From positions 1 through 12,995 of the forward strand of contig RPQK01000125.1 in assembly GCA_003819755.1 (NCBI GenBank): a stretch of DNA of 12,995 nucleotides, given 5' to 3'. This document shows positions 1 through 7,250 of this stretch, in pieces (within the stretch, counting starts at the first letter, position 1; every line of letters begins with the position of its first letter). Source of the DNA: Acidobacteriota bacterium (GTDB lineage: Bacteria; Acidobacteriota; UBA6911; RPQK01). The position numbers and the translations under genes are program-made. The notes beneath the pieces were generated by a model that saw nothing but the letters and a program-made list of their open reading frames with translations, ran no database searches and had not been told where the DNA came from.

Positions 1-93
1 CGCAACCGACTTTCGCAGTTGGGCCGCAGCGGGCTCAATCATGTCGGCCGGCACTTCTTCGAGGCCGAGTTCGAACAGGAATTTATTCTTCAT
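1..93 (-). CDS. glyS: Glycyl-tRNA synthetase beta subunit, N-terminal fragment (cut by window edge)
   Basis: Only the first 31 codons are in the window; the rest lies beyond base 1. The peptide starts MKNKFLFELGLEEVPADMIE, matching the conserved beginning of bacterial GlyS (a FLFEL-x-EE-x-PA type start). The ATG at 93-91 lies inside the end of glyQ, so the two genes overlap by 11 bp, which suggests translational coupling. GlyS is the large subunit of the alpha2-beta2 glycyl-tRNA synthetase and contributes tRNA recognition through its HD-like and anticodon-binding regions, none of which are visible here. The identification rests on the N-terminal motif plus its position directly after glyQ, the usual arrangement for this enzyme form. 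Confidence 0.88.
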   Translation of the reverse strand, partial: MKNKFLFELGLEEVPADMIEPAAAQLRKSVA

Positions 94-943
94 GGCTCTT
101 TACGAAGGCGGAAGCAACCCGAACCGCCAGGTTACGGACTCTCGCGATGATCCCGACCCGCTCGGTCACGCTGATCGCACCACGGCTGTCGAGGAGATTG
201 AAGGTGTGGGAGCAACGAAGGCAGTAGTCATAGGCCGGAAGCACGCAGTCGGCCTCCAGGCACCGAAGGCACTCTTTCTCGTACCGGTTGAACAGCTCGA
301 AGAGCATCTCGGTATCGGCCACCTCGAAACTGTACTTGGAAAATTCCTGCTCTTCACGCTTACGGACTTGTCCGTAGCTGGCCTCCGGGCTCCAGCAGAG
401 AGCGAACACGCTGTCTTTGTCTTCGACGAATGTAGCGATTCGCTCCAGACCGTACGTGATTTCCGCCGAAATGGGCATCAGGTCCTGCCCGCCGGCCTGC
501 TGAAAGTAAGTAAACTGCGTGATCTCAAGACCGTCCAGGAGAACCTGCCATCCGATTCCCCAGGCTCCGAGAGTAGGGCTTTCCCAGTTATCCTCCTCAA
601 ACCTCAAGTCGTGATTCGCGAGCTCGATGCCCAGGGCCCGCAGGCTGGCCAGGTAGACTTCCTGAACATCGTCGGGAGAGGGTTTGAGGATGACCTGGAG
701 TTGATGGTGTTTGTAGAGCCGGTTCGGGTTCTCGCCATAGCGGCCATCCGCGGGGCGGCGGGAAGGCTGGACATAAGCCACCCGATAGGGCTCAGGTCCA
801 AGAACCCGCAAAAACGTCTCGGGGTGCATGGTCCCCGCGCCGACCTCCAGATCGTACGGCTGTTGTACCACGCATCCGTACTCCATCCAGAAGCCCTGCA
901 GCTTGTGAATCAGTCCCTGAAATGTGACCTGCTCGTTCGGCAT
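83..943 (-). CDS. glyQ: Glycyl-tRNA synthetase alpha subunit
   Basis: This 286-residue protein has the full length and conserved blocks of bacterial GlyQ: TFQGLIHKLQGFW near the start, VGAGTMHPETFLRVLG (about 35-50), an arginine-rich AYVQPSRRPADGRYGENPNR block, HHQLQVILKPSP and EITYGLERIA. It is the catalytic class II subunit that activates glycine and charges tRNA-Gly together with GlyS in the cytoplasm. The ATG is supported by a GGAG Shine-Dalgarno seven bases upstream. It follows recO after a 94-bp gap that holds an extended -10-like element (971-976), so it may have its own promoter as well as operon readthrough. No T-box-like leader fits in that gap. The glyS start overlaps its 3' end by 11 bp. 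Confidence 0.98.
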   Translation of the reverse strand: MPNEQVTFQGLIHKLQGFWMEYGCVVQQPYDLEVGAGTMHPETFLRVLGPEPYRVAYVQPSRRPADGRYGENPNRLYKHHQLQVILKPSPDDVQEVYLASLRALGIELANHDLRFEEDNWESPTLGAWGIGWQVLLDGLEITQFTYFQQAGGQDLMPISAEITYGLERIATFVEDKDSVFALCWSPEASYGQVRKREEQEFSKYSFEVADTEMLFELFNRYEKECLRCLEADCVLPAYDYCLRCSHTFNLLDSRGAISVTERVGIIARVRNLAVRVASAFVKSHEE

Positions 944-970
944 TCCCTGTCTCCGGAAGTAAAAGGGAGG

Positions 971-978
971 ATCATAGC
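971..978 (-). promoter_or_regulatory. Putative extended -10 promoter for glyQ-glyS
   Basis: On the minus strand the recO-glyQ gap contains TGC followed by TATGAT, a good extended -10 element (hexamer at 976-971). A start point about seven bases downstream would give a leader of roughly 20-25 nt carrying the GGAG ribosome site of glyQ. No convincing -35 box is seen at 16-18 bp spacing; extended -10 promoters often lack one. This is a visual match only. Confidence 0.35.
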
Positions 979-1037
979 ACGCTTAGGAAGCACCCGCCAG
1001 ATTGGGCAAAAACCGAGGTTGCCGGCAGCCGTTTCCT

Positions 1038-1676
1038 CTACAACAGCTGGCTCAACAGCGCTCGGCTTTTCAGACGCTTTTCCAGGTGGCTTTCGATGAG
1101 ATTCGCGGCCAGCCGCTCCAAAACCTTGATCTCTTCGGCCGAAAGCTCGAAAGTCACCAGCTCGGTGGGATGAACGCGCATAAGGGCTCGTACTTTTTCT
1201 GATAACCCGGGCAAGGCCTGCTCAAGGTTGGGGAGTACACCTTCGAGTTTCAGTATCCACAGTTCCAAATACCTCGCCAGCACCAGGATCGGGACCGAAG
1301 ATGAAGCATCCAGCACGGCGAGGCCCAGACGGAAGAGGTTTTCGCTTTCCTCCTCTTCACGCGAGCATTCGAGGAGCAACTCCGCAAAATAGTTGAAGTG
1401 AAGATTGACCTCCCAACTCAGTTCATAAGGGGGGAATGCCTTGATGATTTCTGCACTCTGAATGACTGCCAGTTCCTGGTGTTCCTTCCGGTAAAACACG
1501 AGGCGTGAGTGGGTTAGCAACTCCAGCGAGCTGCCGAATCGGCTCTTCGGCTTCCGGGCGCCATGCGCGACTCCCCGCAGCTTGCCGTAACTGCGGGTCA
1601 GGTACACGACAATGCGGTTAGATTCCGCAAACGGGTACGTCTTGAGAGTGAGCGCCTCCGTCTGATGGACGTTCAT
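1038..1676 (-). CDS. recO: DNA repair protein RecO, without the zinc-binding cysteines
   Basis: RecO helps RecR load RecA onto SSB-coated single-stranded DNA in the RecFOR pathway and anneals complementary strands. This 212-residue protein begins like the RecO OB-fold (QTEALTLKTYPFAESNRIVVYLTRSYGKL, then VAHGARKPKSRFGSSLELL, about 5-54), followed by a helical region with the EGVLPNLEQ motif (145-153). In many RecO proteins that motif leads straight into a CxxC...CxxC zinc site. Here the segment after it (154-178) has no cysteine at all; the only Cys in the protein is residue 104. Some lineages, including E. coli, also lack the zinc site, so the protein may still work. Its ATG overlaps the mgtE stop as ATGA, which suggests coupled translation. 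It is a little short for the family (often about 240 residues). Confidence 0.9.
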   Translation of the reverse strand: MNVHQTEALTLKTYPFAESNRIVVYLTRSYGKLRGVAHGARKPKSRFGSSLELLTHSRLVFYRKEHQELAVIQSAEIIKAFPPYELSWEVNLHFNYFAELLLECSREEEESENLFRLGLAVLDASSSVPILVLARYLELWILKLEGVLPNLEQALPGLSEKVRALMRVHPTELVTFELSAEEIKVLERLAANLIESHLEKRLKSRALLSQLL

Positions 1677-3040
1677 GAAACAGGAATATAGTGCAGAAGA
1701 AGAGTGGCCAGACCGAGAAAAGATAGGAAACCGGTGACGTCCGTGAAGGTGGTGAGGATTATGCCCGAGGCCAGCGCCGGATCCACGTCCATCTTCTTCA
1801 GGAGCAGGGGAATCACGCTTCCGGTCAGGCCGGCCACGAACATGTTAATGATCATGGCGCCGGCCAGCACCAGGCTGAGGATCAAATTGGCTTTCCAAAC
1901 ATAAGCGGCGACTCCGGCCAGGAAGCCCATGGCAAGGCCATTGGCGAGGCCAACCATCGATTCCTTCCAGAGTGCCGTTCTGCTGTTAGCCCAGGTCAGC
2001 TCTCCGAGCGCCAGCCCTCTGACTATCACCGTAAGCGTCTGGGTCCCGGAGTTTCCGCCCATGCCGGCAACGACTGGAAGGAAGACGGCCAGGAACGAGA
2101 ACCGTGCGATAGTCGGCTCAAAAAAGGCGACGACCGTCGCGGCAACCAACGCCGTCACGAGGTTGATACCGAGCCACGGCAGACGCCTCTTAACCGAGGT
2201 CCGGACCGGCGTATAAACGTGGTCATGCACGTCGACCCCGGCCATGTGGAAAATGTCCTCGGTCGCCTCCTCCTTGATGACGTCAATCACGTCATCCACT
2301 GTGATGACCCCGACGAGTTTATTCTCAGGATCGGTGACGGGAATGGCGAGAAGATCGTACAGGGCCACCTGCCGGGCCACCTCTTCCTGGTCGGTATCCG
2401 TCTTCACCGAAATGACGTTGGTCGTCATGATCTTCTTCAGGGGCGTGCTGGGCGGAACCATCAGTAACTGCCTGAGTGAAACCACCCCGACCAGGTGACG
2501 CCGGTCATCGACCACGTACAGATAGAAGACCATCTCCAGGTCTTCGGCTGTCTGAATGGCATGAATCGCCTCGCTGACCGAGAGTTCCTCCGAAAGGAAG
2601 AAGACGTTGGGGGTCATGATTCGGCCCGCTGTCTCGGGGGGGTACTGGAGCAGCCCCTGAACATCGGTCGACGCATCGACGCGCATTTGCTCCAGGACTT
2701 CCTGGGCGGTCTGATCAGGCAGGGCGGAGATGAAGACGGCCGCGTCATCCGTCTCCAGCTCCTGCAATACCTCCGAGATCTCGTTGCTCTTCAGGGGCGC
2801 CAGCAGTTCCAGACCGCGTTCCGGCCCCAAGTCGTTGAGAGTCTCAGCGGCAAGAGCCCGGTTTCGCTTCATCAGGATGGAGAACACCGAGACCCGCTCC
2901 GGTTCGGTCAGAGATGTGATTATTGTCGCGACGTCAGCCGAGCGGAATTTCGCCAGCAGGTTGGCAACATGACCGTGGGCGTTGCGGCGAAGGAGTTTTC
3001 GGACCGACCCCCCCGCCATCTGGACCTTTTGAGCCTGCAT
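1673..3040 (-). CDS. mgtE: Magnesium transporter MgtE
   Basis: This is an MgtE-type Mg2+ channel of about 455 residues with the full domain order: a helical superfamily N domain (about 15-130), tandem CBS domains (about 142-260, with PETAGRIMTPNVFFL and LVGVVSLRQLL), then a C-terminal membrane domain (about 285-455). The membrane part holds the signature PVVAGMGGNSGTQT (about 322-335) and the ion-path segment DPALASGIILTTFTDVTGF, with two conserved aspartates. In known MgtE the N and CBS domains sense cytosolic Mg2+ and close the pore. The start is unsure. A TTG lies at 3049, an ATG at 3040 (used here) and another ATG at 3019; the last has an AAAGG-like site about five bases upstream and may be the true start. 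The stop overlaps recO by 4 bp. A role in Mg2+ (possibly Co2+) uptake is expected; no unusual residue was noticed. Confidence 0.95.
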   Translation of the reverse strand: MQAQKVQMAGGSVRKLLRRNAHGHVANLLAKFRSADVATIITSLTEPERVSVFSILMKRNRALAAETLNDLGPERGLELLAPLKSNEISEVLQELETDDAAVFISALPDQTAQEVLEQMRVDASTDVQGLLQYPPETAGRIMTPNVFFLSEELSVSEAIHAIQTAEDLEMVFYLYVVDDRRHLVGVVSLRQLLMVPPSTPLKKIMTTNVISVKTDTDQEEVARQVALYDLLAIPVTDPENKLVGVITVDDVIDVIKEEATEDIFHMAGVDVHDHVYTPVRTSVKRRLPWLGINLVTALVAATVVAFFEPTIARFSFLAVFLPVVAGMGGNSGTQTLTVIVRGLALGELTWANSRTALWKESMVGLANGLAMGFLAGVAAYVWKANLILSLVLAGAMIINMFVAGLTGSVIPLLLKKMDVDPALASGIILTTFTDVTGFLSFLGLATLLLHYIPVS

Positions 3041-3075
3041 AGAGTTCAACCGGGCAGAAAACGGCCCTGAGGTAA

Positions 3076-3081
3076 ATATTA
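3076..3081 (-). promoter_or_regulatory. Possible -10 element upstream of mgtE
   Basis: On the minus strand the hexamer TAATAT sits about 35 bases before the first mgtE ATG, in an AT-rich patch unlike the surrounding GC-rich DNA. A -35 box at 16-18 bp is not recognisable, so this is a weak call. It would let mgtE-recO start downstream of the 3132-3272 palindrome. Confidence 0.25.
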
Positions 3082-3131
3082 CAGGAAAAAAGAGATGATG
3101 GCGTGGGAGGCCGGGAACGCGGGGGGAAGTT

Positions 3132-3272
3132 GGTTACGCGAGCGGAGCGTGCCTTCGGAGTGCGCAAGCCATGCTTGCGCCTTCCTTTCAGGCGGCAAGA
3201 TCGCGCCAGCGGCTGAAAAGAAGGCGCAAGCATGGCTTGCGCACTCCGAAAGCTCGCTTCGCTCGCGTGGCC
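3132..3272. repeat. 141-bp palindromic element (60-bp arms, 21-bp loop)
   Basis: The arm 3132-3191 and the reverse complement of 3213-3272 match at 54 of 60 positions with no gaps; the loop is 3192-3212. Each arm holds a smaller dyad, GCGCAAG-5-CTTGCGC, bordered by CGGAGT, so the element has nested symmetry like REP/BIME or MITE-type elements. It lies four bases past the pssA stop and upstream of mgtE on the transcribed minus strand. RNA from either strand would fold into a very stable hairpin, so it could stop or slow transcription or protect the pssA 3' end. No T-run follows the stem, so it is not a standard intrinsic terminator. No clear target-site duplication was seen, and it holds no credible gene. 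Confidence 0.85.
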
Positions 3273-3276
3273 CTTG

Positions 3277-4062
3277 TCACCGCCTGGCCGAAACCCGAGT
3301 CGGCTCGTGCCCTTTGCGCCTGATCAGCTGAGCGGCCTTAAGGACCAACCCGCTGGCCACATACACGCCGGCGATGGCCATCAGCACCTGTTCGGAGTAG
3401 AAGAAGACGCCGGCGACGACAAAGGCAATCGCCAGGATCGTCAAATGTGACTTCCCTCGGCCCAGGTTCAGCTGTTTCATAGCGGGATAGCGAATCGTGC
3501 TAACCATAAGCAGGGAAAGCAGATACGTAATCGCTACCAGGTAGTATGGAAACCATGACGCATCGACCGGGTCTCCGAAGATATGGACGGTTGCGGCCAC
3601 GTACCCTGCCGCCGCCGGAATTGGAAGACCAGCGAAGGATTTCAGGTTTTTGTTCTGAATATTGAAGCGTGCGAGTCGCATCGCGCCGCAGATAAGAAAA
3701 ACAAAAGCCGAGAGACGGGCGAAGTTTCCGAGTTCCGTGAATCCCCAGGCATAAATCAGCACCGCCGGAGCGATGCCGAAGCTGATCACATCCGCCAGAG
3801 AGTCGAGCTGCAGGCCGAAATCGCTGCAGGCGTTAGCCATTCGAGCCACTCGTCCGTCGAGTCCGTCCAGGACGACCGCGATCCCGATTGCGATGGCTGC
3901 GCTCTGATAGTGACCGTTCAGCGTTGCGACAAGCGCGAAGAAACCCGCGAACATATTCCCGACCGTGAACATCGACGGCAAGAGATAAATGCTGCGTCTG
4001 AGTTTTCGCGGCGGACAAAAAATATCGCCCGCTTCCTGTTCAACTGCGCTCTTTTGGTCCAC
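3277..4062 (-). CDS. pssA: CDP-diacylglycerol-serine O-phosphatidyltransferase (phosphatidylserine synthase)
   Basis: This integral membrane enzyme joins CDP-diacylglycerol and L-serine to make phosphatidylserine. It carries the complete CDP-alcohol phosphotransferase signature D-x2-DG-x2-AR-x8-G-x3-D-x3-D, read as DGLDGRVAR, then G, D and D in GLQLDSLAD; these aspartates bind the metal and act in catalysis. Upstream is the typical LLPSMFTVGNMFAGFFA first membrane segment, and several more hydrophobic segments follow. The frame opens at a GTG at 4083 inside psd. I prefer the GTG at 4062 because AGAGGAG lies eight bases before it, just around the psd stop; this gives 261 residues. The 4083 start would overlap psd by 16 bp and add seven residues. 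It is coupled to psd, which uses its product. The subtype is the membrane type II (Bacillus-like) synthase, not the E. coli phospholipase D-like one. Confidence 0.95.
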   Translation of the reverse strand: MDQKSAVEQEAGDIFCPPRKLRRSIYLLPSMFTVGNMFAGFFALVATLNGHYQSAAIAIGIAVVLDGLDGRVARMANACSDFGLQLDSLADVISFGIAPAVLIYAWGFTELGNFARLSAFVFLICGAMRLARFNIQNKNLKSFAGLPIPAAAGYVAATVHIFGDPVDASWFPYYLVAITYLLSLLMVSTIRYPAMKQLNLGRGKSHLTILAIAFVVAGVFFYSEQVLMAIAGVYVASGLVLKAAQLIRRKGHEPTRVSARR

Positions 4063-4067
4063 GTTCG

Positions 4068-4673
4068 CTACTCCTCTTTCCACCGGCCAATGATACTCCT
4101 TCCGGCAAAGACCCGATCACCTTTCTTGGCAACGAGGTCACAGTCGGGCGGCAGAATCATATCGGCACGGCTGCCGAACCGAATCAGCGCTATTCTATCA
4201 CCCTTGTTGACGTTATCGCCGAGCCTCTTCCAAGGAACGATCCGCCGGGCCACAATCCCGGCGATAAGGGCGAAGGAAAGCTCCCGCTGGCCCCGAATCG
4301 TGATCACCAGTTGTTCGTTCTGAACCGAGGCGCGGTCATCGGACGCAATCAGGAACTTCCCCGGCCGGTACTCCTGCCGGAGAATCGTGCCTTCGATAGG
4401 CGCCCGGTTCACGTGAACGTTGAAAACCGAGAGGAAGATGCTCAGACGCCTGCTTCCGTCCGGTTCGTCCTTGATTCTAATTACCTTTCCGTCAGCCGGA
4501 CTGACGACGGCCAAAGGATCTGCCGCCACCAGCCTCTCCGGGTCGCGGAAGAAAAAAGCAACAAAGCCCGCCAGCAAGACCAGGATGACCGCGCCTACCA
4601 TCGAGCCCAGGTACCAGGCCCCGGCGGCGGCGCAAAGCAGCGGAATCATGAAGTACCAGGCATCTCTCGCCAT
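4068..4673 (-). CDS. psd: Phosphatidylserine decarboxylase, short form
   Basis: This 201-residue membrane-associated enzyme makes phosphatidylethanolamine from the phosphatidylserine supplied by the next gene, pssA. It has two hydrophobic segments at the N-terminus (about 7-42) and then the family blocks FFRDPER (41-47), SPADGKV (58-64), SVFNVHVNRAPIEG (82-95), GIVARRIVPW (139-148) and RFGSR (165-169). The Gly167-Ser168 bond is the expected self-cleavage site, with Ser168 becoming the pyruvoyl group of the alpha chain. The length fits the short psd/asd-type subfamily (about 200-220 residues), usually found beside pssA, not the longer E. coli form with LGST. No Shine-Dalgarno is obvious before the ATG, and a strong terminator ends only about 20 bases upstream, so how its mRNA begins is unclear. 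Confidence 0.95.
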   Translation of the reverse strand: MARDAWYFMIPLLCAAAGAWYLGSMVGAVILVLLAGFVAFFFRDPERLVAADPLAVVSPADGKVIRIKDEPDGSRRLSIFLSVFNVHVNRAPIEGTILRQEYRPGKFLIASDDRASVQNEQLVITIRGQRELSFALIAGIVARRIVPWKRLGDNVNKGDRIALIRFGSRADMILPPDCDLVAKKGDRVFAGRSIIGRWKEE

Positions 4674-4693
4674 CGGCGTATATGTTAACCCAT

Positions 4694-4742
4694 AAACAAA
4701 AAGCCCGCCTGTTAGTCCAGATTCGCTGGACGACAGGCGGGC
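4694..4742 (-). terminator. Rho-independent terminator of the DUF465 gene
   Basis: Bases 4703-4720 and 4726-4742 pair into a GC-rich stem of about 17 bp (GCCCGCCTGT and GTCCAG blocks with one small bulge) around the loop ATTCG. On the minus strand the stem is followed by TTTTTGTTT. It starts 31 bases after the stop of the 4773-5003 gene and should end that transcript. The plus-strand side has no T-run, so it is directional. Confidence 0.92.
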
Positions 4743-4772
4743 GGGAAACTCGTTCTCAGGTTGGAGACGCGA

Positions 4773-5003
4773 TCAGCGCGCGGTGTGCTGAGTTTGGTAG
4801 CGGGAAATGATCAACTGCATCTGGTCTTTTATTGCCAATTTCTTCTTTTTCAACCTGGTTTCTTCGAATTGATCGTTTTCGTTTCGGTGGGGCTTCTGGT
4901 GGAGCTCTTGGAGTCTGAGCTCGAAGTTCTTATGTTCTTCCGCCAGTTTGCGGAATTCCTGGTCGTGGCTGATCAGATACTCCTTGACCTGGGTTTCGTC
5001 CAT
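4773..5003 (-). CDS. DUF465 (YdcH-like) small helical protein
   Basis: This 76-residue, highly charged protein is predicted to be an antiparallel pair of helices. The pattern EYLISHDQEFRKLAEEHKNF (helix 1), a short turn near QKPHRNENDQ, and FEETRLKKKKLAIKDQMQLI (helix 2) match the DUF465/YdcH family of coiled-coil hairpins. No enzyme residues, signal peptide or membrane segment are present, and the molecular function of the family is not established. The ATG is well supported by AAGGAGG six bases upstream (5010-5016). It appears to be a single-gene unit with its own promoter candidate (5074-5102) and terminator (4694-4742), separate from psd. Family membership is fairly secure; any role would be a guess. 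Confidence 0.88.
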   Translation of the reverse strand: MDETQVKEYLISHDQEFRKLAEEHKNFELRLQELHQKPHRNENDQFEETRLKKKKLAIKDQMQLIISRYQTQHTAR

Positions 5004-5073
5004 CTCCAGCCTCCTTGTAGTGGATTGTACTTCCTACGCATTGACAGTTGACGTGCAAGCATTGATCAAGCTA

Positions 5074-5102
5074 ACTCTAGCAAAACCGATTCGACCCCGC
5101 AA
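5074..5102 (-). promoter_or_regulatory. Putative sigma-70-type promoter for the DUF465 gene
   Basis: On the minus strand TTGCGG (5102-5097) and TAGAGT (5079-5074) are separated by 17 bp, and TGC precedes the -10 as an extended element. This would give a leader of roughly 65 nt ending in the AAGGAGG ribosome site. A perfect TATAAT also occurs on the same strand further up (5147-5142), but without a -35 match, so an upstream second start is possible. Confidence 0.4.
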
Positions 5103-5204
5103 GGCATACTCCCCCTCAAAATCAGGGACAGGCAACTGCTAATTATAGAACCCACGAGTGGTTTTCCTTTTCCGTCTCCGGGCGGTTGCTCTACTATCTT
5201 CGAG

Positions 5205-7244
5205 ATGACAGCGCACGAACCGGCCGGACAGGCAGGAGCGGTCATTTCCCCTCGAGAGCACCTCCTTGCGCTCGCCGTTTACCTGGTTCTGAGCCTGGTG
5301 ACGACGTATCCCCTCGCCCGGCATCTGAACACGGCGCTGTTGGGTGATGGGGACGCCTGGTTGTTTGTCTGGAATTTCTGGTGGTGGCGTTTTGCACTGG
5401 CGAACGGAGTTCACCCTTTCTGTACAGATTTCATTCACTACCCCACCGGAATCTGCGCCTATCTCCATACCTGGAATTTTGCCAACACTTGGGCGACTCT
5501 GCCGTTACAGTCGGTATTGTCCGTCACCACTTTGTACAACCTCTGTTCCTTGGCCACGTTTGTCTTTGCCGGCTGGGGCATGTTTCGTCTCGCCGGGTTC
5601 CTGGGTGTTCCTCCCCTGGGTGCATTTCTTGCCGGCCTCGCCTATTCTTTCAACGCTTACCACTACGGGGAGGCCAACGGCCACCTGAATATCATGACCT
5701 ACCAATGGATCCCGTTCTTCCTTCAGGCCATGATTCAGGGGCTGGAACGGTGGACCCGATCGCGCCTTGTGATTGCCGCCCTCTGGCTGACCCTCGTTGC
5801 CCTTTCCGATTGGTACTACCTGCTCTTCTGCGTGCTTGGTACGGGCATACTCGTGGGTTCCCGTCTGACGTTCGAGCGGAGGGGGGCGTGGACCATGCTC
5901 GGAGGAGCGGTCTTGGTTGGAGTGCTGACTTCCCTGCTCCTTTCCCCCCTGCTGATTGGGATGATTGGGGAGGCGGGATCGGTCCCGCAGGAACGAGTCG
6001 CGGCTGACTTCTCGCCCGACCTCCTGTCTTTCGTCTTGCCGGCACCGACGACGAGTTACACGAACTGGCTGGGCCCCCTTCATGATCCCTGGGCACGGCT
6101 CACCAGCGAGGCGTCTACACCGTGGACGGTACTCACCCTGATCCCGGTCGGAATTTTTGCTCTTCGAGGTTGGAATCGTCGCTGGGTTTCGATCTGGACC
6201 GCGCTGTTCTTCATACTCTCGCTCGGTCCCGTTCTCCACGTGGCGGGACATACCGTTGACCGGTTCCTGTTGCCCTACGGCTGGCTCGAGAAGTCGCCCG
6301 GCTTCTTCCTGGTCAGGACACCGATCCGCATGCACATCATGACCTGGGTAGGCCTCTCGCTGCTTTACGCCACCGGGGCCGTTTGGATTATGGGGCAACG
6401 CGGTCGAGTTTGGAAAGCGGGACTCCTGGCCGTTCTCTTCCTCCTCGAGACTCTCTCCGTGCCCTTTGGGCTCTCGCACCCGGATATCAGCCCGTTCTAC
6501 CGGCAGTTACGATCCAGCCCCGGACAACTGGCCTTGATCGACCTCCACTACAACTCGAAGACTCTCTTCTATCAGACGGTGCACCAGCAGAAGGTCATGG
6601 GCTTGCCAAGCATTGTGAGTCGCCAGACCTTTCCGGCCCTGCACTACCTGCACGAAACGCACGGCATCCATCAACTGCTCGAGGAAAATCAGCTGATTTT
6701 CTTTGCCAATTCGACACCGTCAGGAGCCTTGCAGCAGGCGAGCTCGCTTCTGCCCGGTCGGTTCAGCCTGCTTCTCGCCGGCTACAGCGAGATCGATGGT
6801 GAGATCGAGGTCCGCAGTTCGGTCCCTCATCGCCTGCAGACTCAGGACCGGTTCTATGAGGGCCGTGAGAACAGGGTGTCGATCTCCAGAAACGATCTTT
6901 TTGTCGTGCGGTTGGAGATGAGGGCTGAAGATTTGCGACTTTCACAGCCTCCCGTCCGGCTCTGGATCGGAGGGAAGGAAATAGAAGACGGACCAGCCGC
7001 GATTGCCCGGCCCATCCTGCCCACCGTCCGCGTCCCGCTTCAGCCGACCGGTATTACCTGCATCTTTTATCCGAATACCGACTCGGATTCTCCAGACAGC
7101 AGCGCTTCCGAACGAATTAGGGCAGAAGGATTCGACTGGATCATTGTCCCGTTCTACGGAAACGATCACTACGTGCGGGTGGCGCTGGGACTGCGCCCAG
7201 TCTATCAAGACCGCTGGCTTTCGGCGTACAAGGTGGGGGAGTAA
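5205..7244 (+). CDS. Polytopic membrane protein, probable GT-C-fold glycosyltransferase-like
   Basis: This 679-residue protein has about ten or more hydrophobic segments over residues 20-420 and then a soluble C-terminal region (about 425-679), expected on the outer face of the inner membrane. The first membrane helix is followed by LLGDGDAWLFVWNFWWW (45-61). An acidic pair in the first outer loop is typical of GT-C enzymes that use lipid-linked sugars. Other blocks that look conserved are SFNAYHYGEANGHLNIMTYQWIPF (148-171), SDWYYLLF (201-208), SPDLLSFVLPAP (270-281) and FFLVRTPIRMHIM (367-379). Substrate and product cannot be read from sequence, and a non-enzymatic role is possible. It stands alone on the plus strand, next to envelope genes. 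No good ribosome site precedes the ATG; TACTAT lies seven bases before it, so a leaderless mRNA is possible. The C-terminal end, VPFYGNDHYVRVALGLRPVY, is compatible with similar membrane transferases. Confidence 0.7.
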   Translation: MTAHEPAGQAGAVISPREHLLALAVYLVLSLVTTYPLARHLNTALLGDGDAWLFVWNFWWWRFALANGVHPFCTDFIHYPTGICAYLHTWNFANTWATLPLQSVLSVTTLYNLCSLATFVFAGWGMFRLAGFLGVPPLGAFLAGLAYSFNAYHYGEANGHLNIMTYQWIPFFLQAMIQGLERWTRSRLVIAALWLTLVALSDWYYLLFCVLGTGILVGSRLTFERRGAWTMLGGAVLVGVLTSLLLSPLLIGMIGEAGSVPQERVAADFSPDLLSFVLPAPTTSYTNWLGPLHDPWARLTSEASTPWTVLTLIPVGIFALRGWNRRWVSIWTALFFILSLGPVLHVAGHTVDRFLLPYGWLEKSPGFFLVRTPIRMHIMTWVGLSLLYATGAVWIMGQRGRVWKAGLLAVLFLLETLSVPFGLSHPDISPFYRQLRSSPGQLALIDLHYNSKTLFYQTVHQQKVMGLPSIVSRQTFPALHYLHETHGIHQLLEENQLIFFANSTPSGALQQASSLLPGRFSLLLAGYSEIDGEIEVRSSVPHRLQTQDRFYEGRENRVSISRNDLFVVRLEMRAEDLRLSQPPVRLWIGGKEIEDGPAAIARPILPTVRVPLQPTGITCIFYPNTDSDSPDSSASERIRAEGFDWIIVPFYGNDHYVRVALGLRPVYQDRWLSAYKVGE

Positions 7245-7250
7245 ACAATA

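Noticed and set aside
944..1037. T-box leader before glyQ-glyS
   Set aside because: The gap is 94 bases and shows no antiterminator or terminator pair, so there is no room for one.
41..1099. Long plus-strand ORF of 352 residues opposite glyQ
   Set aside because: It is antisense to glyQ, whose full-length family motifs are clear; the plus-strand product has no recognisable domain.
3050..3131. Mg2+-sensing riboswitch (M-box or mgtA type) before mgtE
   Set aside because: The stretch between the palindrome and mgtE is only about 80-90 bases, and I could not see the multi-helix layout or conserved loops such an element needs.
3132..3272. CRISPR array or insertion-sequence remnant
   Set aside because: There is one inverted pair, not regularly spaced direct repeats, and no transposase fragment or target duplication could be found.
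2934..3331. Short ORFs across the pssA-mgtE gap on both strands
   Set aside because: They read through the palindrome and into flanking genes, have no ribosome site that stands out and give no recognisable protein.
5041..5053. Perfect TTGACA and nearby TTGACG as -35 boxes on the plus strand
   Set aside because: No -10-like hexamer lies 16-18 bp downstream of the perfect box, and the gene start is over 150 bases away.
5505..6479. Minus-strand ORF of 324 residues opposite the membrane protein
   Set aside because: Its composition is low-complexity and polar (rich in Gly, Arg, Glu and Pro), typical of an antisense shadow, while the plus strand gives a coherent membrane protein.
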